64,000 nucleotides of DNA from Zea mays (GCF_902167145.1 NC_050100.1:213832081-213896080); one strand, 5' to 3'; counted from the stretch's first letter, positions 52,577 through 63,717 are shown. Notes: a model not told the origin generated them from the letters alone. Numbers and translations: made by a program.

Positions 52577-54967
52577 ATGGATCCTAAAGGGAAGGGAATC
52601 GTGATCAACGACAAGGAGAAGGAGTCTTTCGTCAACGAGCCAAGGGATGACAAGTCCAACGACTCGGGCTCGGGCCACAGACGCAAAGATGGGAAGAAGA
52701 AGAAGACAAGACACATCAAGGAGATCGTCTACTACGACAGCGATGAGTCTACTTCTTCGCAAAAGGACGACGACCACAACGACTACGAGAAAAGGAAACC
52801 GGTTAATTCGAACTTTTCTTTTGACTACTCTCGTATTCCGCAAAGTTCAAATTCACATTTGCTCCCCATTCCACTTGGCAAGCCCCCTCACTTTGATGGA
52901 GAGGACTACGGATTTTGGAGCCACAAAATGCGTACTCACTTGTTCTCTCTCCATCCTAGCATATGGGAGATTGTAGAAAGTGGAATGCACTTTGATAGTA
53001 CGGATAGTCCTATGTTTATTAATGAACAGATTCATAAAAATGCACAAGCTACTACTGTGTTGCTAGCCTCTTTGTGCAGGGACGAGTACCATAAGGTGAG
53101 CGGCTTGGACAATGCCAAGCAGATTTGGGACACCCTCAAGATCTCTCATGAGGGGAATGATGTCACCTTGCTCACCAAGATGGAATTGGTGGAGGGCGAG
53201 CTTGGACGATTCACAATGATAAGGGGCGAGGAGCCAACTCAAACATACAACCGGCTCAAGACCCTTATCAACAAAATAAGGAGCTACGGAAGCACGCGAT
53301 GGACGGACCACGACGTCGTCCGACTGATGCTAAGGTCCTTTACCGTTCTTGATCCTCATTTGGTGAATAATATTCGTGAGAATCCCAGGTACACCAAAAT
53401 GTCGCTCGAAGAAGTCCTAGGAAAATTCGTCAGCGGGCGAATGATGATCAAGGAAGCGAGGTACGTGGACGACGCCTTGAACGGACCGATCAACGAGCCG
53501 CAACCTCTTGCTCTCAAAGCAACAAGAAGCAAGGAGGCGCTACCTAGCAAGGTGGCACAAATTGAGGCGGTCGGACTTAATGATGAAGAGATGGCTCTCA
53601 TCATCAAACGCTTCAAGACGGTGCTAAAGGGTCACAAGGGGCAGCCAAGCAAGACCAAGACAAAGGGGAAGCGCTCATGCTTCAAGTGCGGTAAGATTGG
53701 TCATTTTATCGCTAACTGCCCCGATAACGATAGTGACCAGGAACAGGGAAACAAGAGGGAAAAGAAGAAGAATTACAAGAAGACCAAGGGCGAGGCACAT
53801 CTTGGAAAGGAATGGGATTCGGATTGCTCCTCTTCCGACTCCGACAACGAGGGACTCGCCGCCACCGCCTTCAACAAATCAGCCCTCTTCCCCAACGAGC
53901 ATCACACATGCCTTATGGCAAGGGAGAAGAAGGTATGTACTCGAAACTCTACCTATGCTTCTTCAAGTGAGGACGAATCTAGTAATGAGGATGAAGTAGA
54001 TTATTCATGTTTGTTTAAGGGCCTAGATAGAACCAAGGTAGACAAAATTAATGAATTGATTGATGCCTTGAATGATAAGAATATGCTTTTAGAAAAGCAA
54101 GAGGATTTGTTGTATGAAGAACATGATAAATTTGTAGAAGCACAAAAATCTCATGCTCTAGAAGTTAAAAGAAATGAAATGCTTTCTTGTGAATTATCTT
54201 CTTGCCATGAGACAATTTCTAAATTAAGGAGCATTAATGATGATTTGAATGCTAAGTTAGAGATTGCTAGTAAAACTACCTCTTGTGTAGAAAATGTTGT
54301 AACATGTACTAGGTGTAAAGATATTAACATTGATGCTTATAGTGAACACCTAGCTTGCATTTCTAAATTAAATGAAGAGGTAGCTAGTCTTAATGCCCAA
54401 CTTGAGACTAGCAAAAGTGATTTTGAGAAACTAAAATTTGCAAGGGATGCCTACACAATTGGTAGACACCCCTCAATTAAGGATGGACTTGGCTACAAGA
54501 AGGAAGCAAAGAACTTGACAAGCCATAAGGCTCCTATCTCCGCCAAGGAAAAAGGGAAGGCTCCTATGGCTAGTAGTACTAAAAGGAACCATGCTTTTAT
54601 GTATCATGATAGGAGACAAACTAGAAATGCTTATAGGAGTTATAATGCTTATGATGATTTTGACTCTCATGCCATGTTTGCTTCTAGTTCTTCCTATATG
54701 CATGATAGAAATATGTCTAGGAGAAATGCTATTCATCATGTGCCTAGAAAGAATATTATTCATGCTCCTAGGAAAGTTAATGAACCTTCCACAATATATC
54801 ATGCTTTAAATACTTCCTTTGCTATTTGTAGAAAGGATAGGAAGATAATTGCTAGAAAATTAGGGGCAAGATGCAAGGGAGACAAAACTTGCATTTGGGT
54901 CCCTAAGGATATTTGTGCTAACCTTGTAGGACCCAACATGAGTTGGGTACCTAAGACCCAAGCCTAA
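52577..54967 (+). CDS. gag: Copia E gag, Sirevirus type
   Basis: Open frame of 796 residues beginning MDPKGKGIVIND at the first ATG after the primer site. The layout is an acidic/lysine-rich N-terminus, the copia gag domain (FDGEDYGFWSHKMRTHLF..IWDTLKISHEG, about 95-300), a CCHC knuckle CFKCGKIGHFIANC at 368-381, a Ser/Asp/Glu-rich stretch (SSSEDESSNEDE), a coiled coil at about 480-640, and a C-terminus with two WVPK motifs (TCIWVPKDIC, MSWVPKTQA). It ends in TAA at 54965-54967. No interruption is seen, so the capsid protein could still be made. Confidence 0.93.
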   Translation: MDPKGKGIVINDKEKESFVNEPRDDKSNDSGSGHRRKDGKKKKTRHIKEIVYYDSDESTSSQKDDDHNDYEKRKPVNSNFSFDYSRIPQSSNSHLLPIPLGKPPHFDGEDYGFWSHKMRTHLFSLHPSIWEIVESGMHFDSTDSPMFINEQIHKNAQATTVLLASLCRDEYHKVSGLDNAKQIWDTLKISHEGNDVTLLTKMELVEGELGRFTMIRGEEPTQTYNRLKTLINKIRSYGSTRWTDHDVVRLMLRSFTVLDPHLVNNIRENPRYTKMSLEEVLGKFVSGRMMIKEARYVDDALNGPINEPQPLALKATRSKEALPSKVAQIEAVGLNDEEMALIIKRFKTVLKGHKGQPSKTKTKGKRSCFKCGKIGHFIANCPDNDSDQEQGNKREKKKNYKKTKGEAHLGKEWDSDCSSSDSDNEGLAATAFNKSALFPNEHHTCLMAREKKVCTRNSTYASSSEDESSNEDEVDYSCLFKGLDRTKVDKINELIDALNDKNMLLEKQEDLLYEEHDKFVEAQKSHALEVKRNEMLSCELSSCHETISKLRSINDDLNAKLEIASKTTSCVENVVTCTRCKDINIDAYSEHLACISKLNEEVASLNAQLETSKSDFEKLKFARDAYTIGRHPSIKDGLGYKKEAKNLTSHKAPISAKEKGKAPMASSTKRNHAFMYHDRRQTRNAYRSYNAYDDFDSHAMFASSSSYMHDRNMSRRNAIHHVPRKNIIHAPRKVNEPSTIYHALNTSFAICRKDRKIIARKLGARCKGDKTCIWVPKDICANLVGPNMSWVPKTQA

Positions 54968-56912
54968 ATTTGCCTTGCAGGTTTATGCATCCGAGGGTTC
55001 AAGCTGGATTATCGACAACGGATGCACAAACCATATGACGGGGGAGAAGAATATGTTTACCTCCTACGTCAAGAATAAGGATTCCCAAGATTCAATTATA
55101 TTCGGTGATGGGAATCAAGGCAAGGTAAAAGGGTTAGGTAAAATTGCAATTTCTAATGAGCACTCTATCTCCAATGTGTTTTTAGTTGAGTCTCTTGGTT
55201 ACAATTTGCTATCTGTTAGTCAACTATGCAATATGGGATATAATTGTCTTTTTACAAATGTAGATGTGTCTGTCTTTAGAAGAAGTGATGGTTCACTAGC
55301 CTTTAAGGGTGTATTAAACGGCAAGCTTTACTTAGTTGACTTTGCAAAAGAAGAGGCCGGTCTAGATGCATGCTTAATTGCTAAGACTAGCATGGGCTGG
55401 CTGTGGCATCGCCGCTTAGCACATGTGGGGATGAAGAACCTTCACAAGCTTCTAAAGGGAGAACACGTGATAGGTTTGACTAACGTGCAATTCGAAAAAG
55501 ATAGACCTTGTGCAGCTTGTCAAGCAGGTAAACAAGTGGGAGGAGCGCATCACAGCAAGAATGTGATGACCACTTCAAGACCCCTGGAGCTGCTGCATAT
55601 GGATCTCTTCGGACCCGTCGCCTATCTAAGCATAGGAGGAAGTAAGTATGGTTTAGTTATTGTTGATGACTTTTCCCGCTTCACTTGGGTGTTCTTTTTG
55701 CAGGATAAGTCTGAAACCCAAGGGACCCTCAAGCGCTTCCTCAGGAGAGCTCAAAATGAGTTTGAGCTCAAGGTGAAGAAGATAAGGAGCGACAACGGGT
55801 CCGAATTCAAGAATCTTCAAGTGGAGGAGTTTCTTGAGGAGGAGGGGATCAAGCACGAGTTCTCCGCTCCCTACACACCACAACAAAATGGTGTGGTAGA
55901 GAGGAAGAACAGGACGCTCATCGATATGGCGAGGACGATGCTTGGAGAGTTCAAGACCCTCGAGTGCTTTTGGTCGGAAGCCGTGAACACGGCTTGCCAC
56001 GCCATCAACAGGGTCTACCTTCATCGCCTCCTCAAGAAGACTTCGTATGAGCTACTAACCGGTAACAAACCCAATGTATCTTACTTTCGTGTTTTTGGGA
56101 GCAGGTGCTACATTCTAGTGAAGAAGGGTAGAAATTCTAAATTTGCTCCCAAAGCTGTAGAAGGGTTTTTGTTAGGTTATGACTCAAATACAAAGGCGTA
56201 TAGAGTCTTCAACAAATCATCAGGTTTGGTTGAAGTCTCTAGCGACGTTGTATTTGATGAGACTAATGGCTCTCCAAGAGAGCAAGTTGTTGATCTTGAT
56301 GATGTAGACGAAGAAGATGTTCCGACGGCTGCCATTAGAACCATGGCGATTGGTGATGTGCGACCACAGGAACAAGATGAACGAGATCAACCTTCTTCCT
56401 CAACAACGGTGCATCCCCCAACTCAAGACGATGAACAGGTTCATCAAAAGGAGGCGTGTGATCAAGGGGGAGCACAAGATGATCACGTGATGGAGGAAGA
56501 AGCGCAACCGGCACCTCCAACCCAAGTTCGAGCGGTGATTCAAAGGGATCATCCCGTCGACCAAATTCTGGGTGACATTAGCAAGGGAGTAACTACTCGA
56601 TCTCGATTAGTTAATTTTTGTGAGCATTACTCCTTTGTCTCTTCTATTGAGCCTTTCAGGGTAGAGGAGGCCTTGCTAGATCCGGATTGGGTATTGGCCA
56701 TGCAGGAGGAACTCAACAACTTCAAGCGCAATGAAGTTTGGACACTGGTGCCTCGCCCCAAGCAAAATGTTGTGGGAACCAAGTGGGTGTTCCGCAACAA
56801 ACAGGACGAGCATGGGGTGGTGACGAGGAACAAGGCTCGACTTGTGGCAAAAGGTTATGCCCAAGTCGCAGGTTTGGACTTTGAGGAGACTTTTGCTCTG
56901 TGGCTAGGCTAG
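54968..56912 (+). pseudogene. Copia E pol, first part: protease, integrase, RT N-terminus
   Basis: The frame, +1 relative to gag, opens across TTGCAG/GTTTATG (54975 on). The protease active site reads IIDNGCTNHMTG, asparagine where A and D have serine (DSG). Integrase has HHCC (WHRRLAHVG, CAACQAGK) and the D, D, E residues ([24 protein letters not shown]). RT begins ([30 protein letters not shown]). At about 56897 one C is missing relative to copia A (GCTCTGTGG against GCTCCTGTGG). The frame then shifts and stops at 56910-56912. Confidence 0.92.
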
Positions 56913-58180
56913 AATCAATTCGTATCTTGCTAGCATATGCCGCTCACCATTCTTTCAGGTTGTACCAAATGGATGTGAAGAGCGCTTTCCTCAACGGGCC
57001 GATCAAGGAGGAGGTGTACGTAGAGCAACCCCCTGGCTTCGAGGATGAACAGTACCCTGACCATGTGTGTAAGCTCTCTAAGGCGCTCTATGGACTTAAA
57101 CAAGCCCCAAGAGCATGGTATGAATGCCTTAGAGACTTTCTAATTGTTAATGCTTTCAAGGTTGGGAAAGCAGATCCAACTCTTTTTACTAAGACATGTG
57201 ATGGTGATCTGTTTGTGTGCCAAATTTATGTCGATGACATAATATTTGGTTCTACTAACCAAAAGTCTTGTGAAGAGTTTAGCAGGGTGATGACGCAGAA
57301 ATTCGAGATGTCAATGATGGGCGAGTTGAACTACTTCCTTGGATTCCAAGTGAAGCAACTCAAGGACGGCACCTTCATCTCCCAAACGAAGTACACACAA
57401 GACTTGCTCAAGCGGTTTGGGATGAAGGATGCCAAGCCCGCAAAGACTCCGATGGGGACCGACGGACACACCGACCTCAACAAAGGAGGTAAGTCCGTTG
57501 ATCAAAAGGCATACCGGTCAATGATAGGATCATTACTTTACTTATGTGCTAGTAGACCGGATATTATGCTTAGCGTATGCATGTGTGCTAGATTTCAATC
57601 CGATCCTAAGGAGTGTCACTTAGTGGCAGTGAAGCGAATCCTTAGATATTTAGTTGCTACGCCTTGCTTCGGGCTCTGGTATCCAAAGGGGTCTACCTTT
57701 GACTTGATTGGATATTCAGATTCCGACTATGCTGGATGTAAGGTCGATAGGAAGAGTACATCGGGGACGTGCCAATTCTTAGGAAGGTCACTAGTGTCAT
57801 GGAATTCTAAGAAACAAACCTCCGTTGCCCTATCCACCGTTGAGGCCGAGTATGTTGCCGCAGGACAGTGTTGCGCGCAACTACTTTGGATGAGGCAAAC
57901 CCTCCGGGACTTTGGCTACAATCTGAGCAAAGTCCCACTCCTATGTGATAATGAGAGTGCCATCCACATGGCGGAAAATCCTGTTGAACACAGCCGCACA
58001 AAGCACATTGACATCCGGCATCACTTTTTGAGAGACCACCAGCAAAAGGGAGATATCGAAGTGTTTCATGTTAGCACCGAGAACCAGCTAGCCGATATCT
58101 TTACCAAACCTCTAGATGAGAAGACCTTTTGCAGGCTGCGTAGTGAGCTAAATGTCCTAGATTCGCGGAACTTGGATTGA
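56900..58180 (+). pseudogene. Copia E pol, second part: RT core and RNase H
   Basis: The frame after the 1-nt deletion is open for 426 residues and complete to the natural end. RT motifs: [39 protein letters not shown]. RNase H motifs: [38 protein letters not shown]. It ends [10 protein letters not shown]. All catalytic acidic residues are visible. It is called a pseudogene only because the frame is disconnected from the start of pol. Confidence 0.92.
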
Positions 58181-58964
58181 TTTGTAGCATACATGTGTTT
58201 ATGCCTTTTGAACATGTTCCTTCTGCATTTTGTTGCTTAATGGTGCTCAAGTTGTACAAACACTCCCTGGACCTCACAAGTCCGTTGCAAAGTGATGCAC
58301 ATGTTTAGGGGAGATGTGTTACAACTTGACCCTTTGAGACTAACCATGTGCTTGAGTTTGCTTGTTTTAGTCTCAAAGGAGGTTTGAAAGGGAAAAGGTG
58401 GACTTGGACCATGAAAGACTTCCACTGCACTCCGATGAGAGGGTAACTTATTCCAAGTTCATCTCATGTACTCTTATTGCCTTTGTATTCTTATTGAAGA
58501 TTTTGGTGAGGCAATGGGGTTCTAGGCCAAGATTGATCCCGTTTTGGTGCTTGATGCCAAAGGGGGAGAAAATAAAGGCCAAAGTGATAAATGGATCAGC
58601 TACCACTTGAGAGATTTTGAAAAGAGTAGAATAGTGTTTTTGTTTTGTCAAAACTCTTTTGTTGTCTCTCTTGTCAAAAGTTGGCCTCTTGTGGGGAGAA
58701 GTGTTGATTATGGGAAATAGGGGGAGTTTTTGAAATCTTTGATCAATCTCTTTTGGAATGACTCTCTTTATGCTTCAACATATGTGTTTGACTTAGAGAT
58801 AGAGATTTGAAGTTGATTTGCAAAAACAAACCAAGTGGTGGCAAAGGATGATCCATATATGCCAAAATTGAATCAAAATAAATTTGAATTTTATTTGAAG
58901 TGATATTGCACTTGTTCTAGTTGCTTTATGTTGTGTTGGCATAAATCACCAAAAAGGGGGAGAT
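58181..58964 (+). other. 3' untranslated region of copia E with purine tracts
   Basis: Purine tracts AAAGGGGGAGAAAA (about 58559-58572), AAATAGGGGGAG (about 58715-58726) and AAAAAGGGGGAGAT (58951-58964, abutting the LTR). No coding capacity recognised. Confidence 0.8.
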
Positions 58965-60214
58965 TGAAAGGGAAATGTGCCCTTGGGCCATTTCTAAGTA
59001 TGTTGGTGATTGAGTGCCAACACAAGTGCTTAAATGTGAATCTATACCCATGGATGGACAAAGTGCAAATCAAGAGTAAAGGTATGTTTCTAAGCCTTAG
59101 TACATTGTTTTGAAGACTAATGTATTGTGTCTAAGTGCTTGAAACAGGAGAAATCAAGTCAGAGAAAAGTTGGCTGTGTACAGCCAAAGGGCTGTTCGGT
59201 CTGGAGCACCGGACTGTCCGGTGGTGCACCGGACTGTGTCCGGTGCGCCAGACTGACTCGGGCGAACTGGCCGCTCTCGGGAATTCGCCGACGGCGTACG
59301 GCTAAAATTCACCGGACTGTCCGGTGTGCACCGGACTGTCCGGTGAGCCAACGGTCGGCCGGGCCAACGGTCGGCCACGGAATCTGCGCGCGACACGTGG
59401 CCGGGCCAACGGTCGGAAGGGGGCACCGTACTGTCCGGTGCGCACCGGACATGTCCGGTGCGCCAACGGCTCCCAGATCTGCAACGGTCGGCCGCGCCAT
59501 TTTAGGAAGGAAATCGGGCACCGGACAGTGTCCGGTGTGCACCGGACTGTCCGGTGCACCCGACAACAGAAGGCAAGATTGGCCTTCCAGATTTGCTCTC
59601 AACGGCTCCTAGCTGCCTTGGGGCTATAAAAGGGACCCCTAGGCGCATGGAGGAGTACACCAAGCAACCTAAGAGCATTCTTGATCATCCACACTCAGTC
59701 TTTGCACATTCGTTTGTCATTCTCAGTGATTCGAGCTCCGTTCTAGTGAGAACTTTGAGATAGTCTTTTGAGCTCGATTCTTGGACGTGTGTGTGCGCAT
59801 TTTGCTGTGGATTTGTGTGTGTTGCTTCCCTCCTTTACTCCGTGCTTCTGTGTGAACTTTAAGTGTAAGGGCGAGAGACTCCAATTTGTGGAGATTCCTC
59901 GCAAGTGGGATAAAGATAAGCAAAGCAAAACACCGTGGTATTCAAGTTGGTCTTTGGACCGCTTGAGAGGGGTTGATTGCAACCCTCGTCCGTTGGGACG
60001 CCACAACGTGGAGTAGGCAAGCGTTGGTCTTGGCCGAACCACGGGATAAACCATTGTGTCATCTCTGTGTTTGATCTCTTGTGGTATTGTGTTTTGTTGA
60101 GACTCCTCTCTAGCCACTTGGCATTAACTGTGCTAACGCTTAATCAAAGTTTTGTGGCATAAGTTTTTAAGTTTCACAGGATCACCTATTCACCCCCCCC
60201 TCTAGGTGCTCTCA
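58965..60214 (+). repeat. 3' LTR of copia E
   Basis: A 1250-bp LTR, longer than the 5' copy by about 19-20 bp because of an extra palindrome half near 59216-59236. TATA box at 59625. Confidence 0.96.
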
Positions 60215-60547
60215 CTTACTGACTATTATTTAACAAAAGAAAGGAACATTACTATACTTTTCAAATTTTGGTATTATGCATTCATTATATTGGTCAGCTA
60301 AAAATTACATTGTCCCCAAGAAAACACCAGACATGATATGCAATTTACGTGAATTGATGCCTATACAGAAATCATGTTCAGTGGAATTTGTGGAAACATT
60401 TACTCTGTTCGTCCTGTTTGGTTAGAACTCAAAAGCAACTAATGCTACTGCTAGTGCGCCAAAACAGTTTGAAGCTATTCACACTCTTGAAACTTCATAA
60501 AAAGGTTGCAATGTGCAAGTCATCAGTACAATAAGACAATAGCTTAC

Positions 60548-60641
60548 CCTGTGCTGCATGCTTCACTTAACATACTTATCGAGTCTGCTGTTATGACAAA
60601 AGCATCAGCCCATGCAAGATGTCCCTTGTTAGGTTTAGGTT
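60548..60641 (-). pseudogene. ELM1-like exon (third of three)
   Basis: A 94-bp minus-strand exon with acceptor CTGCAG and donor ACAGG/GTAAGC. Read in phase with the preceding exon it encodes EPKPNKGHLAWADAFVITAD followed by SISMLSEACSTG. It closely matches the conserved GHLAWADAFV.TADSVS.ISEACSTG block of plant ELM1, which recruits the dynamin DRP3A to mitochondria for fission. No stop within this exon. Confidence 0.85.
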
Positions 60642-60728
60642 CTGCAGAAGTAAAAATAGTTGCTAGTTCAACAAGTTGAGCAAAAAGCATAATTACTGAA
60701 CAACTTAATGCTAGTCTTCAGATTGTAC

Positions 60729-60792
60729 CTTCACCATTCCAAATATAGACCTTGGGATGTCAAGCAAATTCATTAAATACAATATCGGTGAC
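60729..60792 (-). pseudogene. ELM1-like exon (second of three), with stop
   Basis: A 64-bp minus-strand exon (acceptor TTGCAG, donor GAAG/GTACAA). It encodes VTDIVFNEFA, a TGA, then HPKVYIWNGE; ELM1 has a V.DI..KEL...PKVYIWDGE block here. The splice phase to the next exon (one base left over) is kept. The in-frame TGA shows it is not functional. Confidence 0.82.
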
Positions 60793-60861
60793 CTGCAAAC
60801 ATATAGTTAAACTATCAAGCCTACCAACCTATACTATAGAACAAATTGCCAAATTCCATAC

Positions 60862-60975
60862 CTTCCATGGTGTTCTTAGAAAGAATGAGAGTCTGACACT
60901 CCCACAACTTTCTAGCACGTAAAAATTTATATGTTCCCATTTTCTAGCCAAGGCCCTTAATTCATACCATGCATT
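60862..60975 (-). pseudogene. ELM1-like exon (first of three)
   Basis: The minus-strand frame reads ..VLESCGSVRLSFFLRTPWK up to a donor (GAAG/GTATGG at 60861-60862), matching the CGSVRISFSRRTP block of ELM1 directly upstream of the next exon's block. The upstream limit is uncertain. About 35 residues before the match are open but less similar. Confidence 0.7.
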
Positions 60976-61360
60976 GATAGGTGGAATTGGAATACCTGGT
61001 TTCTGATAGCAATTGCTTTTGTGAAGTCCAATTCAAGTGGGTTAATCACCCAGAGTTAGAGGTGGTGGAATCGTATTCGATTCAAATGGCTTCCAGTTTC
61101 CCCCCTACATGATGTATAAACAGAACAAATTCGAAGGAGATGAGAAAGATCATAGATGAACCAATCTACAAAATCATATGATATTTGCAATGACCAGTTT
61201 AAAAACTCTTAATCCAGTAGAGCATGATTAATTGAGTTGCAAGTAAAAGGTACACTAAAATATCAAATAAACAGAACTATTGCAGGTTGCTGTCAGGTGA
61301 GCCCATGTAGAAAATCTTCACTGCGGAGTGATTAAGAGGGTGTGGATCTTGTGCACTTAC
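60976..61360. other. Helitron interior spacer
   Basis: AT-rich, no exon recognised. A purine-rich stretch (GTTAGAGGTGGTGGAATCG) at about 61055 could be coding residue but has no support. Confidence 0.35.
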
Positions 61361-61456
61361 AGTGATGGTTCTGTCACCAACTCTGCCATCGAAGAGAATT
61401 CCCCACCCATGGATGTCGTCCATCAGGCTCTTGGTCATCCATAGGATAGTGAGATC
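61361..61456 (-). pseudogene. Unidentified exon with intact splice sites
   Basis: A 96-bp minus-strand exon between TTATAG/GA and CACT/GTAAGT. It encodes DLTILWMTKSLMDD, then IHGWGILFDGRVGDRTIT, fully open. Gene not recognised. Confidence 0.55.
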
Positions 61457-61542
61457 CTATAAGAATTATCCAATCGTTCGAGTGAGATTCATGTTATCCA
61501 AAACTTGAATTGGCAAGAAAATCACAAATGCATGCAACTTAC

Positions 61543-61594
61543 CCTGAAGACTGCCAAAACCATCTTCTCTGTAAATGTCATCGAACATTTCAGT
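61543..61594 (-). pseudogene. Unidentified short exon with intact splice sites
   Basis: A 52-bp minus-strand segment between GTGACAG/A and TCAGG/GTAAGT encoding TEMFDDIYREDGFGSLQ. It may belong to the same gene as the exon at 61361-61456. Gene not recognised. Confidence 0.5.
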
Positions 61595-62255
61595 CTGTCA
61601 CAAATATATCAAGATGGAGACCCATCAGAAAACTGGAATAAATGACATGCGACATGAAACCAACTTTGGTTGCCAACGCAAATGCTATAAAGAATCATAG
61701 AAGGTTTATAAAGCAATAATAATGCAACAACTAATCACATCCACCCATGGACCACAAGAGAATCAAGTGTTGGTAGGTTTGGCGTTAATCTGCTCCCAAT
61801 AATTTGCATGCCCAACGGCCTGATTTATAGCAGCGGATGAGATCCATTTTAGGGCCTCATCGTTTTCAACCCAATTCATATAATCTATATAAATTAAAGG
61901 AGATTGATAGGTTTAAATCCGTTAAAAACCTTCATAATTTTTCTCAACCCCATCTCCAATTATAAGGATTAGGAATAACACAACAGTGCCTATTCATCAT
62001 GAGCAGTATGTGCATGTATCCCTCAGTTCGCTATCAATTTTTCTGACATCGAATCTCCAGACACCGAAGGTCCCTGGAAAAAAATGGTCTATCGTTTTAC
62101 TAAGAATATGCATTTGTTATACCTGATGATCACATCAAAGCGCTAGAAAAATATTGAGAGGGATGGGAGCAGACAAGTACGATACAGTATATTCTACGGT
62201 GAAAAAAAGTGCATGTGCCAGCCTCCGGCGACTTTGACGGGCGATCAATCAAAGC
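61595..62255. other. Helitron interior spacer
   Basis: AT-rich, no exon or repeat recognised. Confidence 0.35.
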
Positions 62256-62340
62256 TTAGAAGGTGGCTTTCTTGAGCGAGGTGATGGTCACCGACGACCC
62301 CAGCGCGGAGGCGCCGACCTGGATGTCAAAGGAGTCGTAG
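62256..62340 (-). pseudogene. Unidentified C-terminal exon
   Basis: A GC-rich minus-strand segment in AT-rich surroundings. After an AG it encodes YDSFDIQVGASALGSSVT then ITSLKKATF and a TAA at 62256-62258. The codon bias (third positions C/G) is that of a real grass exon. Gene not recognised. Confidence 0.55.
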
Positions 62341-62819
62341 CTTAAAAGTATTAATAAACACACATTAGATAATCGAGTCTTATTAGAAATAGTACTAATT
62401 CATTCGTATTCGATAATATCAAACAAATTAATATGGATGAAGACATAACCATCAAGTATTATAGACATTAACTAATCAATAACAGAAACAATTTCAAAGA
62501 ATAATACAAAACACATTGACCTTCATTGTTCAAACTGTCGGTAAGCATTTGTAGAACACAATAATACATTTTTATATTCGTTTGTAATGGTTGTCTGTTC
62601 GTAAATACTAACAAGAATGTGAAAAATGAAGACTTTACCGTTTTCCTTGCATTAGAAAAAGAAACATGAGTTCACCATATAATCGTTGTGAATTTCCATA
62701 TTCACACGTTACTAATAGAACCCAGGTACTCCAATGGTTTTATTGGTACTGAATCCATGGATTGCGTCAAACTGAAAACAACAGGGAAGAACAATACTAT
62801 GTTAATCACTTCATATTGT
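62341..62819. other. AT-rich spacer left of the second Helitron-like terminus
   Basis: No coding or repeat feature recognised. Confidence 0.35.
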
Positions 62820-62839
62820 ATAGGTGTATGACCGTGCGT

Positions 62840-63434
62840 TGCACTCAGGTTATACATCCAGTAAAGAGCGTGACATTTGAAAGCTCATGGGTCAACTGTG
62901 TTGCTATTGATGCAAGCAAAGGTTGGCTGGTAACGCAATCAGTAATTAGAACTGAATAAAAAAATGGAAATGCAACCAATTAAAATTAAGTTTGGAAGGA
63001 GCACAAAAGTGTACATGTTCTGAATATTTTAATAGCATACATCTAACTCGCTTTCTCACAAACTGTTGCACTATTCTATCTATAATATACAACTCGTGTT
63101 ATTTTTTTAAGCTTAGTTTCACTTATTGGTCACCACAACAATCAGGCACCCACTTAACAGTTTTAGTGAGCCTGGCAACCCAAAAAAAGTAAAAAAACAA
63201 ACGTATGCAAACCCATTCAGTTAGGTTACAGAGACTATATGGGTTTCCATCTATCTGCTAACACAAACAAGTATCCTTGGTGATTTAGTTAGGTGTGATT
63301 TATGTTATATTATTTAGCCACATGCTCTACATCGTTGTAGTCTGTAAAAAACAGAGGAACATATGCATCATGATCATCTTGTAATTAGAACTGAAAAAAC
63401 TGGAAATGCAACCTATTAAAATAAAGATTGGAAT
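62840..63434. other. AT-rich stretch without recognised genes
   Basis: Short plus-strand frames (62762-62959, 62992-63192) have no recognised domain and look like chance. Confidence 0.4.
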
Positions 63435-63572
63435 AATGAAAAGACAAACGACTGATTAAAGTATAGTACCTTTTTTTGCAGACAATCCACATTAGATAAT
63501 CATAATGAAAAGACAAACGACTGATTAAAGTATAGTACCTTTTTTTGCAGACAACCCACATTAGATAATCAC
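63435..63572. repeat. 69-bp tandem duplication beside the kinesin exon
   Basis: Two copies start AATGAAAAGACAAACGACTG at 63435 and 63504 and differ by one visible base (CAATCC against CAACCC). The right copy overlaps the end of the kinesin exon on the minus strand. Confidence 0.93.
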
Positions 63573-63717
63573 TCGTAAGCATTGTTAACTTATGGTTCCG
63601 GTAAGGTATATGTTGTCCATCAGAAGATAAAGCACCAATAACATTAGCCAAAGCAGAAAGAGATTTATTTATACTTTGCGCTTCTTTCAATTGCTTTCCT
63701 GCTGAACCAGATTTTTT
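63573..63717 (-). pseudogene. Kinesin-14 (KCBP-like) motor exon fragment
   Basis: Minus-strand acceptor ATCTAG, then [31 protein letters not shown] and [17 protein letters not shown]. This is the switch II to alpha4/loop 12 region of kinesin motors ([26 protein letters not shown]). The SGSAGKQ lead and HKLTMLMSD ending resemble the calmodulin-binding kinesin KCBP. The conserved ALGDVI reads ALANVI. After TSD the sequence leaves the family (expected SLGGNAKT), entering the duplicated segment. Only one exon of a motor of more than 300 residues is present. Confidence 0.82.

Larger units (their letters stand above)
51297..60214 (+). mobile_element. Copia element E (Ji-like Sirevirus), nearly intact
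   Basis: Complete 8918-bp plus-strand element with LTRs 51297-52527 and 58965-60214 and perfect TSD CTTAC (51292-51296, 60215-60219). It has an intact primer site, open gag and a pol broken only by a 1-nt deletion. LTRs differ by 15 substitutions (10 transitions, 5 transversions), a 19-20-bp indel within the palindrome cluster and a C-run difference, counted by eye. It inserted into the Helitron region and is the best template here for comparison with copia A. Confidence 0.96.

Noticed and set aside
63573..63717. A real kinesin gene at the right edge
   Set aside because: Only one motor exon is present. Coding similarity stops at a tandem duplication, and neighbouring exons are not kinesin.
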